DNA from: Siphonodentalium dalli
Lineage: Eukaryota; Mollusca; Scaphopoda; Gadilida; Siphonodentaliidae
Length of the DNA stretch: 64,000 nucleotides
Reading direction: 5' to 3'
Assembly (NCBI GenBank): GCA_032622095.1
Contig: CP136062.1
Coordinates: 196,423,887-196,487,886, forward strand
In this document: in pieces, positions 11,670 to 22,616 of the stretch
How the letters are laid out: each line of letters starts with the position of its first letter
Numbering within the stretch: position 1 is the stretch's first letter
Made by a program: the position numbers and the translations under genes
Notes under the pieces: model-generated
What the model was told of the DNA's origin: nothing
Database searches by the model: none
Seen by the model: only the letters and a program-made list of their open reading frames with translations

Positions 11670-12974
11670 CCTTGGTATTACCCGGCATATGCCATTCCCG
11701 TATGACCCGGGAGGCCTGTTCTCCCATTTCCATCCCTAGGGGCGAAACTGTTCGACCTATAAATTCCATTACTTGTTGAAAATGCACACACTTTTTGGGC
11801 TTTAGGCGAAGCCCATATTGTCTAAATCGATCTAAGACATCTCGCAGATTTTGGAACATTGACGGAACATCTAAACTCATCACTGATACATCGTCAATAA
11901 AAGGCCAAGGCAGTATCCCACAATAACCCCTTAAGCTAGGTCCATAACTCTCATGTAAGTACTAACCTCACCACATAAGCCGTAACTCATTTTGGTCCAT
12001 TCAAACAGCCCATATTTTGTTATAAATGCCGTTTTATTACGGTCTTCGGGCCTAATGTTGACATGAAGGTACGCCTGATTTGAATCCAGTTTGGACCACC
12101 ATTTATTCCTAGAAATCGTCTGTATACAGTCATCGACTAGTGGCAATGGGTAAACATCTTTCGTAGTGACCAAGTTTACCCCACGAAAATCCAATGCCCA
12201 ACGTACCGCCCCACATCGCTTACGTATCAACACTGGGGCCGAGCTCCATTCAGAAACACTAGGTCGGATAACCCCAGATTTGAGCATGTTTTTCAACAAC
12301 TTTTCTTCTTCGTCAGCAAAACAAGCGGGCGTACGACATATTCTGCATTTAATGGGTTTCGCATCTCCCGTCGGAATGGTATGTTCAATGGCCAAAAATT
12401 CGCCCAAGTCGGCATTGTTTTTCGCAAAGACATCACTATATTCCACAAGTAATTCCCGTAATCTCACTTGTTCAAAATCTGTGAGCAGCTTTTTAGAGCT
12501 CTCAAACAAATCCACTAAATGAACGGGTAACACGTCAGAGCCCATTATATTCTTATCCGGTTCATGTCTTGGGGGTTCCATCTCTGAGTCGGGAGGTTCA
12601 GCATTAAAATCACTGTTAGGTAAAACCTCCCGTGAAACCGCTACATTTCCCACCGTAATGTCAGAAAACGGGGCCACTGCAAAAGATTCCAAGCCCTCAC
12701 TTTCATAAGCTATGCCGATGGCCCGCCCTGCCTTTAAAATTACGGGCTGTTCTGTTGGATTTATGAAAACCAAGACTAGATCTTTATTGGCTTGCTGCCA
12801 GGTTCGGGGTATCAAAAGCTTCCCCCTATCAAAGGGTTCTATAAGGTAATTGACCGGAATAGAACCAACTTTACAAGTTACATATTTGATTGAAAGGGGC
12901 GGGAACTCTTCACGAGTTCCCAAGGTTACTGTCATTTTGGCCATTTGTCCATCATTTGAAAGCATAATGGGCAC
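11670..12974 (-). pseudogene. Reverse transcriptase fragment of the Ty3/gypsy-like element
   Basis: A 347-codon frame (12,974-11,931) contains the spacer before RT and then the fingers/palm. Visible landmarks are the APVLIRK and RWALDFRGVN blocks, YPLPLVDD, motif A LDSNQAY (catalytic Asp at about residue 297 of the frame) and KTAF. The B motif is decayed. The catalytic FIDD motif follows at 11,890-11,901 in a different frame. The next frame (to 11,670) carries a QYGLRLKPKKC block and FIGRTVSPLG, typical of the region after the active site. The upstream end of the 347-codon frame has no ATG and is entered from the protease through a frame change. RNase H and integrase are missing. Confidence 0.85.
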
Positions 12975-12989
12975 CTGTTAATTCCTTTA

Positions 12990-13345
12990 AGAAATCCAAG
13001 CCCAAAATCATTGGTGTGTTTATAGGCGCAACATAAAAGGTTCGGATATACCATTTGGTCCCCAATTTCATTTTTAAAGGGCCAACTACTTTACCCGACC
13101 GAACGGACCTCAATGGTTTTGATCACAACAGGCTTGGGCTCAATCAGAGCCAAAACTTCATCTGCAATAATACTGACTTGCGCACCAGTATCTATTAAAG
13201 AATCTAGTTGCACATTGCCAAGAATCGTGGGTACGGTAAAAGACAATGTTTCAGTTAATTGCTGTATAGTTATGCTATCTGGGAAGGAGTTCCCGTACCG
13301 GTATCTCTGAGCTAGGTTCATTTTCAGAGGTGGCCGGAGAAGCAC
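12990..13345 (-). pseudogene. Retropepsin-like aspartic protease of the Ty3/gypsy-like element
   Basis: The frame at 13,345-13,091 carries the active-site block LIDTGAQVSII, with the DTG triad expected of a retroviral-type protease that works as a homodimer. The second conserved block (ILGLDFL) is encoded near 13,000 in a shifted frame, after a stop at 13,091. This shows one of the frame changes that disable the copy. It sits between gag and RT, the normal Ty3/gypsy order. Confidence 0.8.
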
Positions 13346-13371
13346 CTAGGCCTCCTCCGACCCGCTGTCGT

Positions 13372-14859
13372 TTAACTCGTCATCGGAAAAATGCACATTT
13401 TGGGATCGTACAGTAGACGTTCGGGTCTGATCGTTTTCCGTATTTGGGTTTGAGCCTTTATTGCGGGGCGCTTAGTGAGGCACTCGCGCGAGTAATGCGA
13501 AGACGACCCACAGGTCCAGCAGCCCTGTCGTCGGGGCGATGGAGAACGCCCCCTGTCATTACGCGGTTCCGGAGACCGAGACAGCTTAAGTGTCAATGTC
13601 GCCATGTTTTCTGTCATGCACTCAACCGAAGTCTGCACCCCCTTCATGCTATCTAACACATTGGTCGTGAAAGTTTCAAGGTTCGAACTTAGTTTACTAA
13701 GTTCGCTCCTTTCGTGAGGCTCCGAACCGTTGTTTCTCGCAACCACGGTTCCTGCAGATTGCGTTAGTTGTAATTTAGGGCGACCCGATTGGTTTTTGAA
13801 CTTTGTATCACTAGTTATCTTATCAGGGTCCTTACTCTGACCGTAAATCGCGAGCGAAGTATGTTGATACCATTTAACGCTATCGATGGCCTTTTCGACT
13901 GATCGCGGGTGCGCATTTGCAGCATACAAGCCCGCCTCCTTATCCAGACCCCCATGACAAAATCTCAATATTGCTTGGGCAAACATGTGTTCCTCGGGCA
14001 AATTACCATAGGCATGTACGGCCAATGTTAAAACATGATCCGCCCATTCTTCCAATTGCTGACCTGTTTGTTGTTGCGCTTGCAAGAATTGTATTTGCGC
14101 CGTTTTGGGCAAATCAATCATTCCAAATCGTTTTTCCAATTTTCTCATAATGTTACGCAAAGACATCCAAGGGTCCTGCTTGAGCATTGTTGCAAAATAC
14201 TCGCTGGCCTTACCTTGCAAGCACCAGCACAAACAATTAATGCTTTCCTGTTCATCCCAATTTTCATAATCCCGCATGTGTATACATTTTAATTGAAATG
14301 GCTGCCAGCTTTGGCTGCCATCATATTCCAAAATCTTGGGAATTCTCGGAGCACGTCTCGGTCTAGGATCCCTATTATCGTTGTCTGCGTAAAATTGGTC
14401 GTTATCATTGAATCTGATATTTTGAGGGCCCCGGCCCATATGAAAGGCTGGGCCAGGCCGACCCCTTTCCCGATCCCACTGATTGTCATTATTGTCTCGG
14501 TTATGACGGTTCTCAAATTGGGCATGTCTTCCGGGCGGGCGGTCTTCAAAATCCGAATCTTCGCGATTGTCATATTCTTTGCGACCCCTATTCCGGGGGC
14601 GCATATTTGCACGACCTCCATCGGACGGAGACCGGTTGCGGCGAAACCTATCTGGGGGATCATTATCATCAGATCTATCCCGAGCCCTAAACCTGGGTCG
14701 CCTATCTGCATGATTGTTATGGTGATTATCACGGGACTGCGACAGGTCCACGTGGAAATCTATCACGGTTAATCTCAGCAGACCTTTCCCGATCTCTATA
14801 TCTAGGTCGCCTATTTGAATGATTGTCACGGGACTGAGACCGTCCACGTGGAAACCCAT
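13372..14859 (-). pseudogene. Gag, capsid and nucleocapsid part
   Basis: The 495-codon frame begins in an Arg/Asp/Asn-rich stretch (about residues 50-165). It then enters a capsid-like domain (KILEYDGSQSWQPF..., about residues 175-320) with the helical layout of retrotransposon gag proteins. It finishes with a single CCHC zinc knuckle, CWTCGSSSHYSREC (C-x2-C-x4-H-x4-C), after an SPSPRRQG linker. The protein would form the particle and bind the element RNA. Its N-terminal part lies in another frame (14,729-15,926). The two overlap where the repeated SQSRDN phrase occurs twice, so a frame change near 14,735-14,760 is likely. Confidence 0.8.
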
Positions 14860-15926
14860 CTTGTATTAGATCTTCCCTGAAATCATGCGTATCCCGAACC
14901 CGTCGCCCACCTGTTTGTTGGCCACGTGAATTGGGTTGGGCGTAATTCGATTGTTGTCGCCTCCCTTGATTTTCAACAGCCCTGCTTACTGGGCTATTTT
15001 GCCGACCACTACGAGAATGATGAACATTTGATCTATCGCGTCGTTGCGTCTGGTCACGATTTCTACTATCGCGACCTCGTGATGGTCGGGAGTTACGATC
15101 GACGCGAAGATTGCCAAAATCTTGTTCCAAGTCGAAATCAACTGGGCTTGTAGCCCTATTTGTCCCTACATGCCCCCTCCCCGAAACCTCGGCATTAGAA
15201 TTGGCGCGGTATGTATCGCGAGACATGTGGCGATTTTGACGGTCGCCATCGTATTGGGCGAAATCATCTGACTGATTGCCGAGAGGAAACCGGGTCTTAG
15301 CACGAGTCCGACCCTGGACGAGGTGCCTCCGTGAATCCTCATATGAGGGGGGCGGCTCACCATATGGCGGTCGTCCTACATCTATCTGTTCACTCCGATG
15401 GCGGACAGAATCGGAAGCATGTAACCGGGGCGGCACGATACGAGTATCACTACTGGAATGTGGGGGCAAATCGCCCTCAGAATCTGATGAAAGTGCTCGA
15501 CTTATTGGCGCATCCTGGCTCGAAACTCGGTTATTTCCCCGAGACGGCAAAACAACTGAGTTATGTGGGTGCGGCAGCAAATTGAACTGCCCCCGCCCTC
15601 TATCGGAATTTGTCAGTCGCTGCTGATCGTTTCCAGCAGCCCTTTCTGCATCGCATGAATATGTGCAGCGGGATCGTGCATCGTTATCCCCATTTGAATG
15701 TGGAAACCAATTTATCAGGGCCAATAAAGCCCGTGTGACCTTGACCTCTCGAACTGCACGCAAAGTGTCCTCAGACAGATTACCCACCTGGGCCCTTTGT
15801 AAAACAATAGACCTTGCCCTACGCCGATCAATTCTTGGTTAAGACCAAAAGAGCTTCGTAATGGCAAGTATTTATTCGAACTTGGGGCTCCACAGGTTCA
15901 ATGTCAACCTCAGAATCTGAGCTCAT
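14729..15926 (-). pseudogene. Gag N-terminal region, Arg-rich, with PPxY-type motif
   Basis: The best gag start is the ATG at 15,926 (MSSDSEVDIEPVEPQ...), but that frame stops near 15,828. The reading continues in the 352-codon frame that is open down to 14,729. It is low-complexity, rich in Arg, Asp, Ser and Asn, and contains GEPPPSYED. This resembles the PPxY late-domain motif that recruits Nedd4-type ligases in retroviral Gag, and any such role here is inference. The antisense frames of similar length are shadows of this biased composition. Two frame breaks make it non-functional. Confidence 0.7.
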
Positions 15927-16835
15927 GGTATGATTTGCTGCCATATTGGAAAAAATGGCTACCAAAAATACCCAAATCAAAAAAGCAAAAATGCAGGGCA
16001 AAAATTGTTGCAAATTTGGACAAAAAATGCCACAAACAAAAAAACATGTAAAGCTGGGATGAAACTCGGATTATTTCCAAGGAAAATCTCGTCACGACGT
16101 GTGGACAATGACAAAACGTGTAGACGAAGACGTATTGAGGACAGCGACGTAAAATGGACAACACAATGCGAGCTTCCTGACAAAATTTATCTTAAAATTT
16201 TGCAAGTAGATCTGGGAATAATCGGGCAAGTAATTATGCGCCAAATGCTTTTAAGTAGCAGAAAATGTATTGGTAATTAACAAAATTAAATAGGAATCAT
16301 CCAACGATTCAACAAGGGACGGATGTCCCCGGATTTAAAAACGGGACTTAATAAAAGTCCCGGCCACAATGGCGGCCATGTTGCGATGATGACACCGTGA
16401 TTGCGCGTAATCATAAATTATATGATGATGTACACAAATTACATCTCATGGGACTCATGTACGGACGCCGATACGTAACTTTATTGTTCGTCAACATGTA
16501 GACATTTTGATTTATGTATGTCAGACTATCAAAAATCTAAATGTATACATACGCAGCACAACAAATCTACACGCAGCGTAAAACAGGTATAAACTGTAGA
16601 AACCGAAAGTGCATGTCACGTGACATTTAATTGCGCAGCTGACTTCACTGTTTGTTAAATTAAATTGAGCATATTATAACATGTGTATCAGTTGTCAGGA
16701 CGCATGAATAAAAACTGTACAAGCATTAATAGTCAGATATTAAAAATAATTAAACAAATTTATCTATTAATTTTACTATCTGTAATTAATCTTTTCAATG
16801 TCTTTCACCCAACACAACTTTCCATTAATGATTAA
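15927..16835. other. No gene; possible 5' leader of the retroelement
   Basis: Short antisense frames only. An atggcggccatg motif near 16,365 resembles those in the foldback arms downstream. Without a second copy no LTR boundary can be drawn. Confidence 0.35.
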
Positions 16836-16839
16836 TTAA

Positions 16840-19800
16840 AGGGGTACTGTACGCCATTTTCAATAAATTCCCGGTGATAACAACGATCTATTATCGATAC
16901 TATTAGTCCAGGAGATATTGGTAGACCTCTGCACCCCCCCCCCCCAGGACTTAACTTCACCCCACTAATTTTCTTCCATAAGGTCTCCTCTAATTTTTTT
17001 CACTTGTTAACAAGAAAAAAAAGTGGCCGCAGAGACTCCAGACAAGATGGCGTCCATCATGGCGGCCATTTTTTTTAAATGCACCAGGTCTCTTTGATCG
17101 CCATTATAGTAAAGATGATAGCACATGCGGTCTTGTTTTCCGCTCGATTCGTTATGCTAATATACAACCCTTACAAATTAGCCAAAAATCCGACCCCAGA
17201 ATCCAATATGGCGGCCAAGATGGCCGCCGAATTGTGAAAATATGCTATTTTTCTGACATGTTACCACCTTTCGTTTGTCTCTGTGGGAAAATGTTAAATG
17301 TTTGCGTCATATTATACATTTATCATATAGAGGAGTCATTGGCGAATACATGGGGACCACAATATGCATTCATTGCGGGATATATTTGTCCGATATCACG
17401 TTTTCCCAAATGCCGGTATCATAGGTCAAAGCCGAATCTCCGTTAATAACGCGATGTTATGTTTCGAATCAATGAATGTTATTGGTATTATAACAACACC
17501 CATGCATATATATTTGCAGGAGATACTCGAGCTAGGATTCCTCTTATACCTGAGTTGAGGAATATTTACCCAAATCCAAGATGGCGGCCAAAATGGCCAC
17601 CAGAAATTAAAAATCGCCGAAAATCGCTGATTTTAACATCAGTGAGCATTATTGTCATGACAACTCCACACCTGCTTACTATTGTAAGTTGGGAACACTT
17701 AGGCGAAGAACTTTCCTTGTACCATATCCAAATAAAAGTCCCCCAAATCCAAAATGGCGCCCACAATGGCGGACAGATTTTGAAAAATCACCGAAATTCC
17801 CTCATATTCACATCATTGGGCATTATTGTCGAGACAACTCCATCCATGCGTACAGTTGAGTTGGAAATACTGAGGTAAAGTAATTACCTTACATCTCATG
17901 CAAGAAATTGTTTTCCAAATCGAAGATGGCGGCCAAAATGGCGACCGAAATTTGAAAACAAGTCTACATTACTTTACTTTCTTAGGATGGGCGTTATTGT
18001 TTCGCGATTTCTACCCACCAATACATGTTGATATGTATGAATTATTCATTAGGGTTTGGCAAGTGATACTCAGTCAATATGGCGGCCAACTGGCGGGCAG
18101 AAATTGAAAAGAAGCCGATATTATCACATACTAATTTCAACTTTTTGTCATAATATTGATTTGTATAAACGAAACGGTACATAATATAAGCCATATATTA
18201 GTTCCAATGTAAGTCGTAGCCTTTTGGAAGGATGAAAACCCACAATCGCAATGTGGCATTTCAAAATCCATTCTCCACTAAGGGCTCATACTGGCCGTAA
18301 CCGTATATAGGTGCGCCGAATAGTCATATTATGACTTCCAAGAATCAAAACAACAGTACGTGAGCTTATTCTGAATTGCCACATTCAGCATTATCTAGAC
18401 TCGTTTCCGTCTCTTCGTCAGATTAATCTATCTCACTCACAACAACAGTTCACTACTCTTCTTTGTAGGAGTGTGCCACTAATCGGAATGTTTCAAACAA
18501 TACATATGCCGGTGTTGGTTTCGAAAGCTTGGAATTCTTAGCGAGCATCATTCGTGGTATAGCTTATGGTATAATTCAGATGCTACATATGGGGTATATG
18601 CGTCATCTTTTGCGATACACTATACAGGTATTCGGTCGATGCGTATACTAGCTTTCAGAAGGACCTATCTGCGTATTGTCAGCTTTGGTGACCTAATGGG
18701 GTTAACAACGTGTACACCTGGTGATCTTCCCAAAGAGCCACTTCTCAATATATGGTTCATCAATTCACATACTCATCTAATGCACTGACGTACCCGGACA
18801 ACTTCTGTATATGGCTTCGAATGTTGAAAGCCCGACATCTGACGGATGCATTTCTACTAAGGCGTAGAAGACCATAATGCATAATATACCCAAACTCCTT
18901 GAACATGATCATAAGAACAAGCATGTTGGCGTCCAGCAATCGTCTCACCGAACAGATCCAATCAGATGATAACAATACACACGGTGCTAGTTTGTGGGTA
19001 TGTGTCATGATAGTGGAAATGAAATTGGACCATGACTTTTGTTATGTTTTAGATTCAGACAGGATCTCATGTGTGGCTTTGCTTTCCTTGTATGCTAAGA
19101 TTGTATGTCCCCATCCGTTTGGAAGCCGTTCTTAAACAACTGGACCAGGAGTATGCCATTGGCTACTGTTGTATAAGTCCCACCAAGACTGGGGTGTAGT
19201 CTTAAAGGCGATACCTTTGATAGTTGGTTGATATGTCATACTCACGCTGGGTGGTATGGTTCAAGAAAGTACAAATGCCATCAACAAAAGGGTGAAATGT
19301 TCAACGCGAAGAACATCCAGAGGAATGTTACGTTGATGAGCTCTTGCATTCAGTTCAACAAACGTTGGTACACCAAGTGATTTCTTGGTAACATCACCAA
19401 TGCGACCATTTTCCTGCATGAGACATTAACTACTATATTCTAAAGTTATATATATAAAGCTGTATGATCATAAAGGTCGCGTTCCCCAACGGCCACAGCC
19501 ATTGCCATCGAGACTGTAAACTGTTCTTTAAATACATAGTGAAATAAATGCACCACAGTTTCTGACATTTTCTTGAATAATACCGCCCACATACTGACAC
19601 TAACCCCGAGAGAGGATAACAAAACACGCATACATTCATGCTATAAAGACATTATCCTTTAGTCCATCCGACTGTTTTGAGGGAGGCTAACATATTATTA
19701 TCCAGGCAAAAGTGTACGTAGTTGAATCAGAAAGGCTTCGAAACGGATGTGGAAATACAATCTTACCACACCAAATAAAACCGATACGCACGACATTCGA

Positions 19801-22390
19801 TATCTTAAACATGCACCAGGTGTAGGGGTGGTGTATACAGTGGCCCATTTAATTCCCACTATCATGGCGCATGTCCACAAACTAGCACCGCGAGCATTGT
19901 TCTTCTCTGCTGGGAGATATTCGACGAGACAACTGCGGGGCGTCACACAGTTTGCTTCGGATAATGGTCAAGAAGTGTGGGTAGTCTGTACACTAGGGTC
20001 TTCTCCTTAGCAGATAGACATCTGTCCAAGGGAATGAGACAGCTAGCAACATTCGAAACACTGTCGAAGTTGTCCACATATGCCAATGCGTTAGCTGAGT
20101 TTGTGAGTTGACGAACCATCTATTGAGAAGTGACTAGCTAACTGGTTCGCCAGGTGTACATGTCGTTATCCCATGGGGTATGAGACACATATATAGAGAT
20201 GACCTTCTGTACGCTAGACACCGGAAAATGAATTGTTTGAAACATTATGATTAGAGGGACCCTACTCCCAGGAAGTGGTGAATACTTTGTCGGTGTGAGC
20301 GACCTAGATTTTTCAGACAAAGAAATGGAAGATGGTCCAGATAATTATGGACGTGACGTGGCATATCAGAATCTGTTATCATGTAATTGTTCTGATATAA
20401 CTATTCGGCGCACCTACGCTTACGGCCATTATCGGCGCTAAGTGGAGACTGGATTTCGAAATGCCACATCGCGATATTAATTGTGGTGTTTCATCTTTCC
20501 AGAAGGATACGAGCTATGTTATTCGTTTTGATACCTTTAAGTTGAACTAGTAGATGGTTTATGTACAGTTTCGTCCATACATACCAATATTATGACAAAA
20601 AGTTGAAATTAATATGTGAAAATATCGATTTCTTTTCAATTTCTAGCCGCCAATATAGCAGCGATCTTGGCTGTGAGTATCAATTGCCAAACCCTAATGA
20701 ATACTTCATGTCACTATTCCATATCAACATGTAATGGTGGGTAGAAATCGCGAAACAATAACGCCCATCGTAAGAAAGTAAAGGAATGTAGGCGTGTTTT
20801 CAAATTTCGGTCGCCATTTTGGCCGCCATCTTCGATTTGGAAAACAATTTCTTGCATGAGATGTAATGTAATTACTTCACCTCAGTATTTACAACTCAAT
20901 TGTAAGCATGGGTGGAGTTGTCTCGACAATAATGCCCAATGATGTGAATATGAGGGAATTTCGGTGATTTTTCAAAATCTGTCCGCCATTGTGGGCGCCA
21001 TTTTGGATTTGGGGGACTTTTATTTGGATATGGTACAAGGAAAGTTCTTCGCCTAAGTGTTCCCAACTTACAATAGTAAGCAGGTGTGGAGTTGTCATGA
21101 CAATAATGCTCACTGATGTTAAAATCAGCGATTTTCGGCGATTTTTTATTTCTGGTGGGCATTTTGGCCGCCATCTTGGATTTGGGTAAATATTCCTCAA
21201 CTCAGGTATAAGAGGAATCCTAGCTCGAGTATCTCCTGCAAATATATATGCATGGGTGTTGTTATAATAGCAATAACATTCATTGATTCGAAACATAACA
21301 TCGCGTTATTAACGAAGATTCGGCTTTGGCCTATGATACCGGCATTTGGGAAAACGTGATATCGGATAAATATATCCCGGAATGATTGCATATTATGGTC
21401 CCCATGGGTTCGCCAATGACTCCTCTATATGACAAATGTATAACATGACACAAAAATTCTAACATTTTCCCACAGAGACAAACGAAAGGTGGTAACATGT
21501 CAGAAAAATAGCATATTTTCACATTTCGGCGGCCATCTTGGCCGCCATATTGAATTCTGGGGTCGGATTTTTGGCTAATTTGTAAGGATTATATATTAGC
21601 ATAACGAATCGAGCGGAAAACAAGACCGCATGTGCTATCATCTTTACTATAATGGCGATCAAAGAGACCTGGTGCATTAAAAAAAAATGGCCGCCATGAT
21701 GGACGCCATCTTGTCTGGAGTCTCTGCGGCCACTTTTTTTTCTTGTTAACAAGTGAAAAAAATTAGAGGAGACCTTAAGGAAGAAAATTAGTGGGGTGAA
21801 GTTAAGTCCTGGGGGGGGGGGGGGGGGGGTGCAGAGGTCTACCAATATCTCCTGGACTATATATAGAAATATAAGTAATTTGAGTCGAAGATGTATTCTG
21901 TAAACGCTCAGGTTAATAGGCTATCTTAAAATTTAATAATTTAAAAGTTAATAATTTAATATAAATTGATTTTATGGCTCCAGCCATAAAATGGCGTCTC
22001 TTAAAATTCGAATTTCCGTGTACAAAACGTAATCAAATTATAATTGAGGGATACTGGATTAGGAAAACAATTTCACACACGATCGTTTGAAACATTATGC
22101 TTATACGGGGAGAAAACCCAAGCCACTCATTGACTAGCGACGGTACACTAACTTAAATGAGTATATGGGACTACTAAGCATATAATATAATGTTTATTTG
22201 ATTCATTTGGTTGAAAACTTTACAAAAATTACTCGACAACGACAATTTGTATTTTTGCATTCCGGTAAATTTGCCATCCGTAACAATACTTCGTACTCAA
22301 CAGACTTTCAAAAAATGGAAAAGTTGTTACCTTATTCTCCGACTCGGGGATTATAGAAACCAACAACAACATCTTGGGTACAGTACCCCT
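16840..22390. mobile_element. TTAA (Kolobok-type) element hosting a nested foldback
   Basis: The outer ends aggggtactgtac (16,840) and gtacagtacccct (22,378-22,390) are flanked by TTAA at 16,836-16,839 and 22,391-22,394, as in the MITE at 9,297. One terminal arm of that MITE, about 200 bp in reverse orientation, is recognisable here on both sides of a 4.95-kb insertion. The left piece is 16,840-16,905. The right piece resumes at 21,858 with taatttgagtcgaagatgt and tttatggctccagccataaa. The other half (about 22,010-22,375) is not shared with the 9.3-kb copy. No transposase frame was seen. Confidence 0.8.
16906..21857. mobile_element. 4.95-kb near-complete palindrome (foldback element), TA target
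   Basis: The element starts gtccaggagatattggtaga and ends with the exact reverse complement, with TA directly outside each end (16,904-16,905 and 21,858-21,859). The arms of roughly 2.2-2.4 kb pair from the tips to about 19,300/19,560, with identity falling toward the centre. Each arm carries a C or G run (16,934-16,945 and 21,811-21,829) and a series of diverged units of about 153-185 bp containing ATGGCGGCC. Mirror-image ORFs at 17,459-17,878 and 20,889-21,296 encode nearly the same peptide, simply because the arms are inverted copies. No transposase domain is visible. It is inserted inside the TTAA element. Confidence 0.85.
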
Positions 22391-22394
22391 TTAA

Positions 22395-22616
22395 CTTTAA
22401 ATAGTCAAAGACAATGTCATTCCAGTCAGCCTCGTGTGACGTCACGTATAGGTCACCACCAATGACCATGCCGAAATCGACCATCAAACACGTGTCTGCG
22501 AAATTGACATGAACATGGTGTAACTTGCAACTAGTTCAGTCGGCTCATTTCCGTTGATGTGATGTCTTTGAATTGGGATCAAAGAAAAATGCCGTTTGAT
22601 GAATTGTTATCAAAAA
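22395..22616. other. Short unassigned spacer
   Basis: Sequence between the TTAA element and the next TIR element; nothing recognised. Confidence 0.3.

Larger units (their letters stand above)
11670..15926 (-). mobile_element. Ty3/gypsy-like LTR retrotransposon, 3'-truncated and frameshifted
   Basis: Read on the minus strand, the order is gag (15,926 to 13,372), aspartic protease (about 13,345 to 12,990) and reverse transcriptase (about 12,974 to 11,670). The sequence stops just after the RT thumb/connection region. RNase H, integrase and 3' LTR are absent because the element is cut at 11,669/11,670 next to the broken exon. At least three frame changes separate the pieces. No LTR pair can be identified. 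If a 5' LTR exists it would be within 15,927-16,835. This is a dead, partial copy. Confidence 0.85.

Noticed and set aside
12166..12522. 118-codon plus-strand ORF
   Set aside because: Antisense to the RT frame, which has clear motifs.
14289..14772. Overlapping ORFs of 147 and 159 codons in other frames of gag
   Set aside because: They are shadows of the Arg/Asp-rich gag coding sequence, which has a capsid-like domain and zinc knuckle in its own frame.
17459..17878. 139-codon ORF with a near-identical partner at 20,889-21,296
   Set aside because: The similarity follows from the two inverted arms of the foldback. The frames run through repeated ATGGCGGCC units and show no domain, and the partner ends differently.
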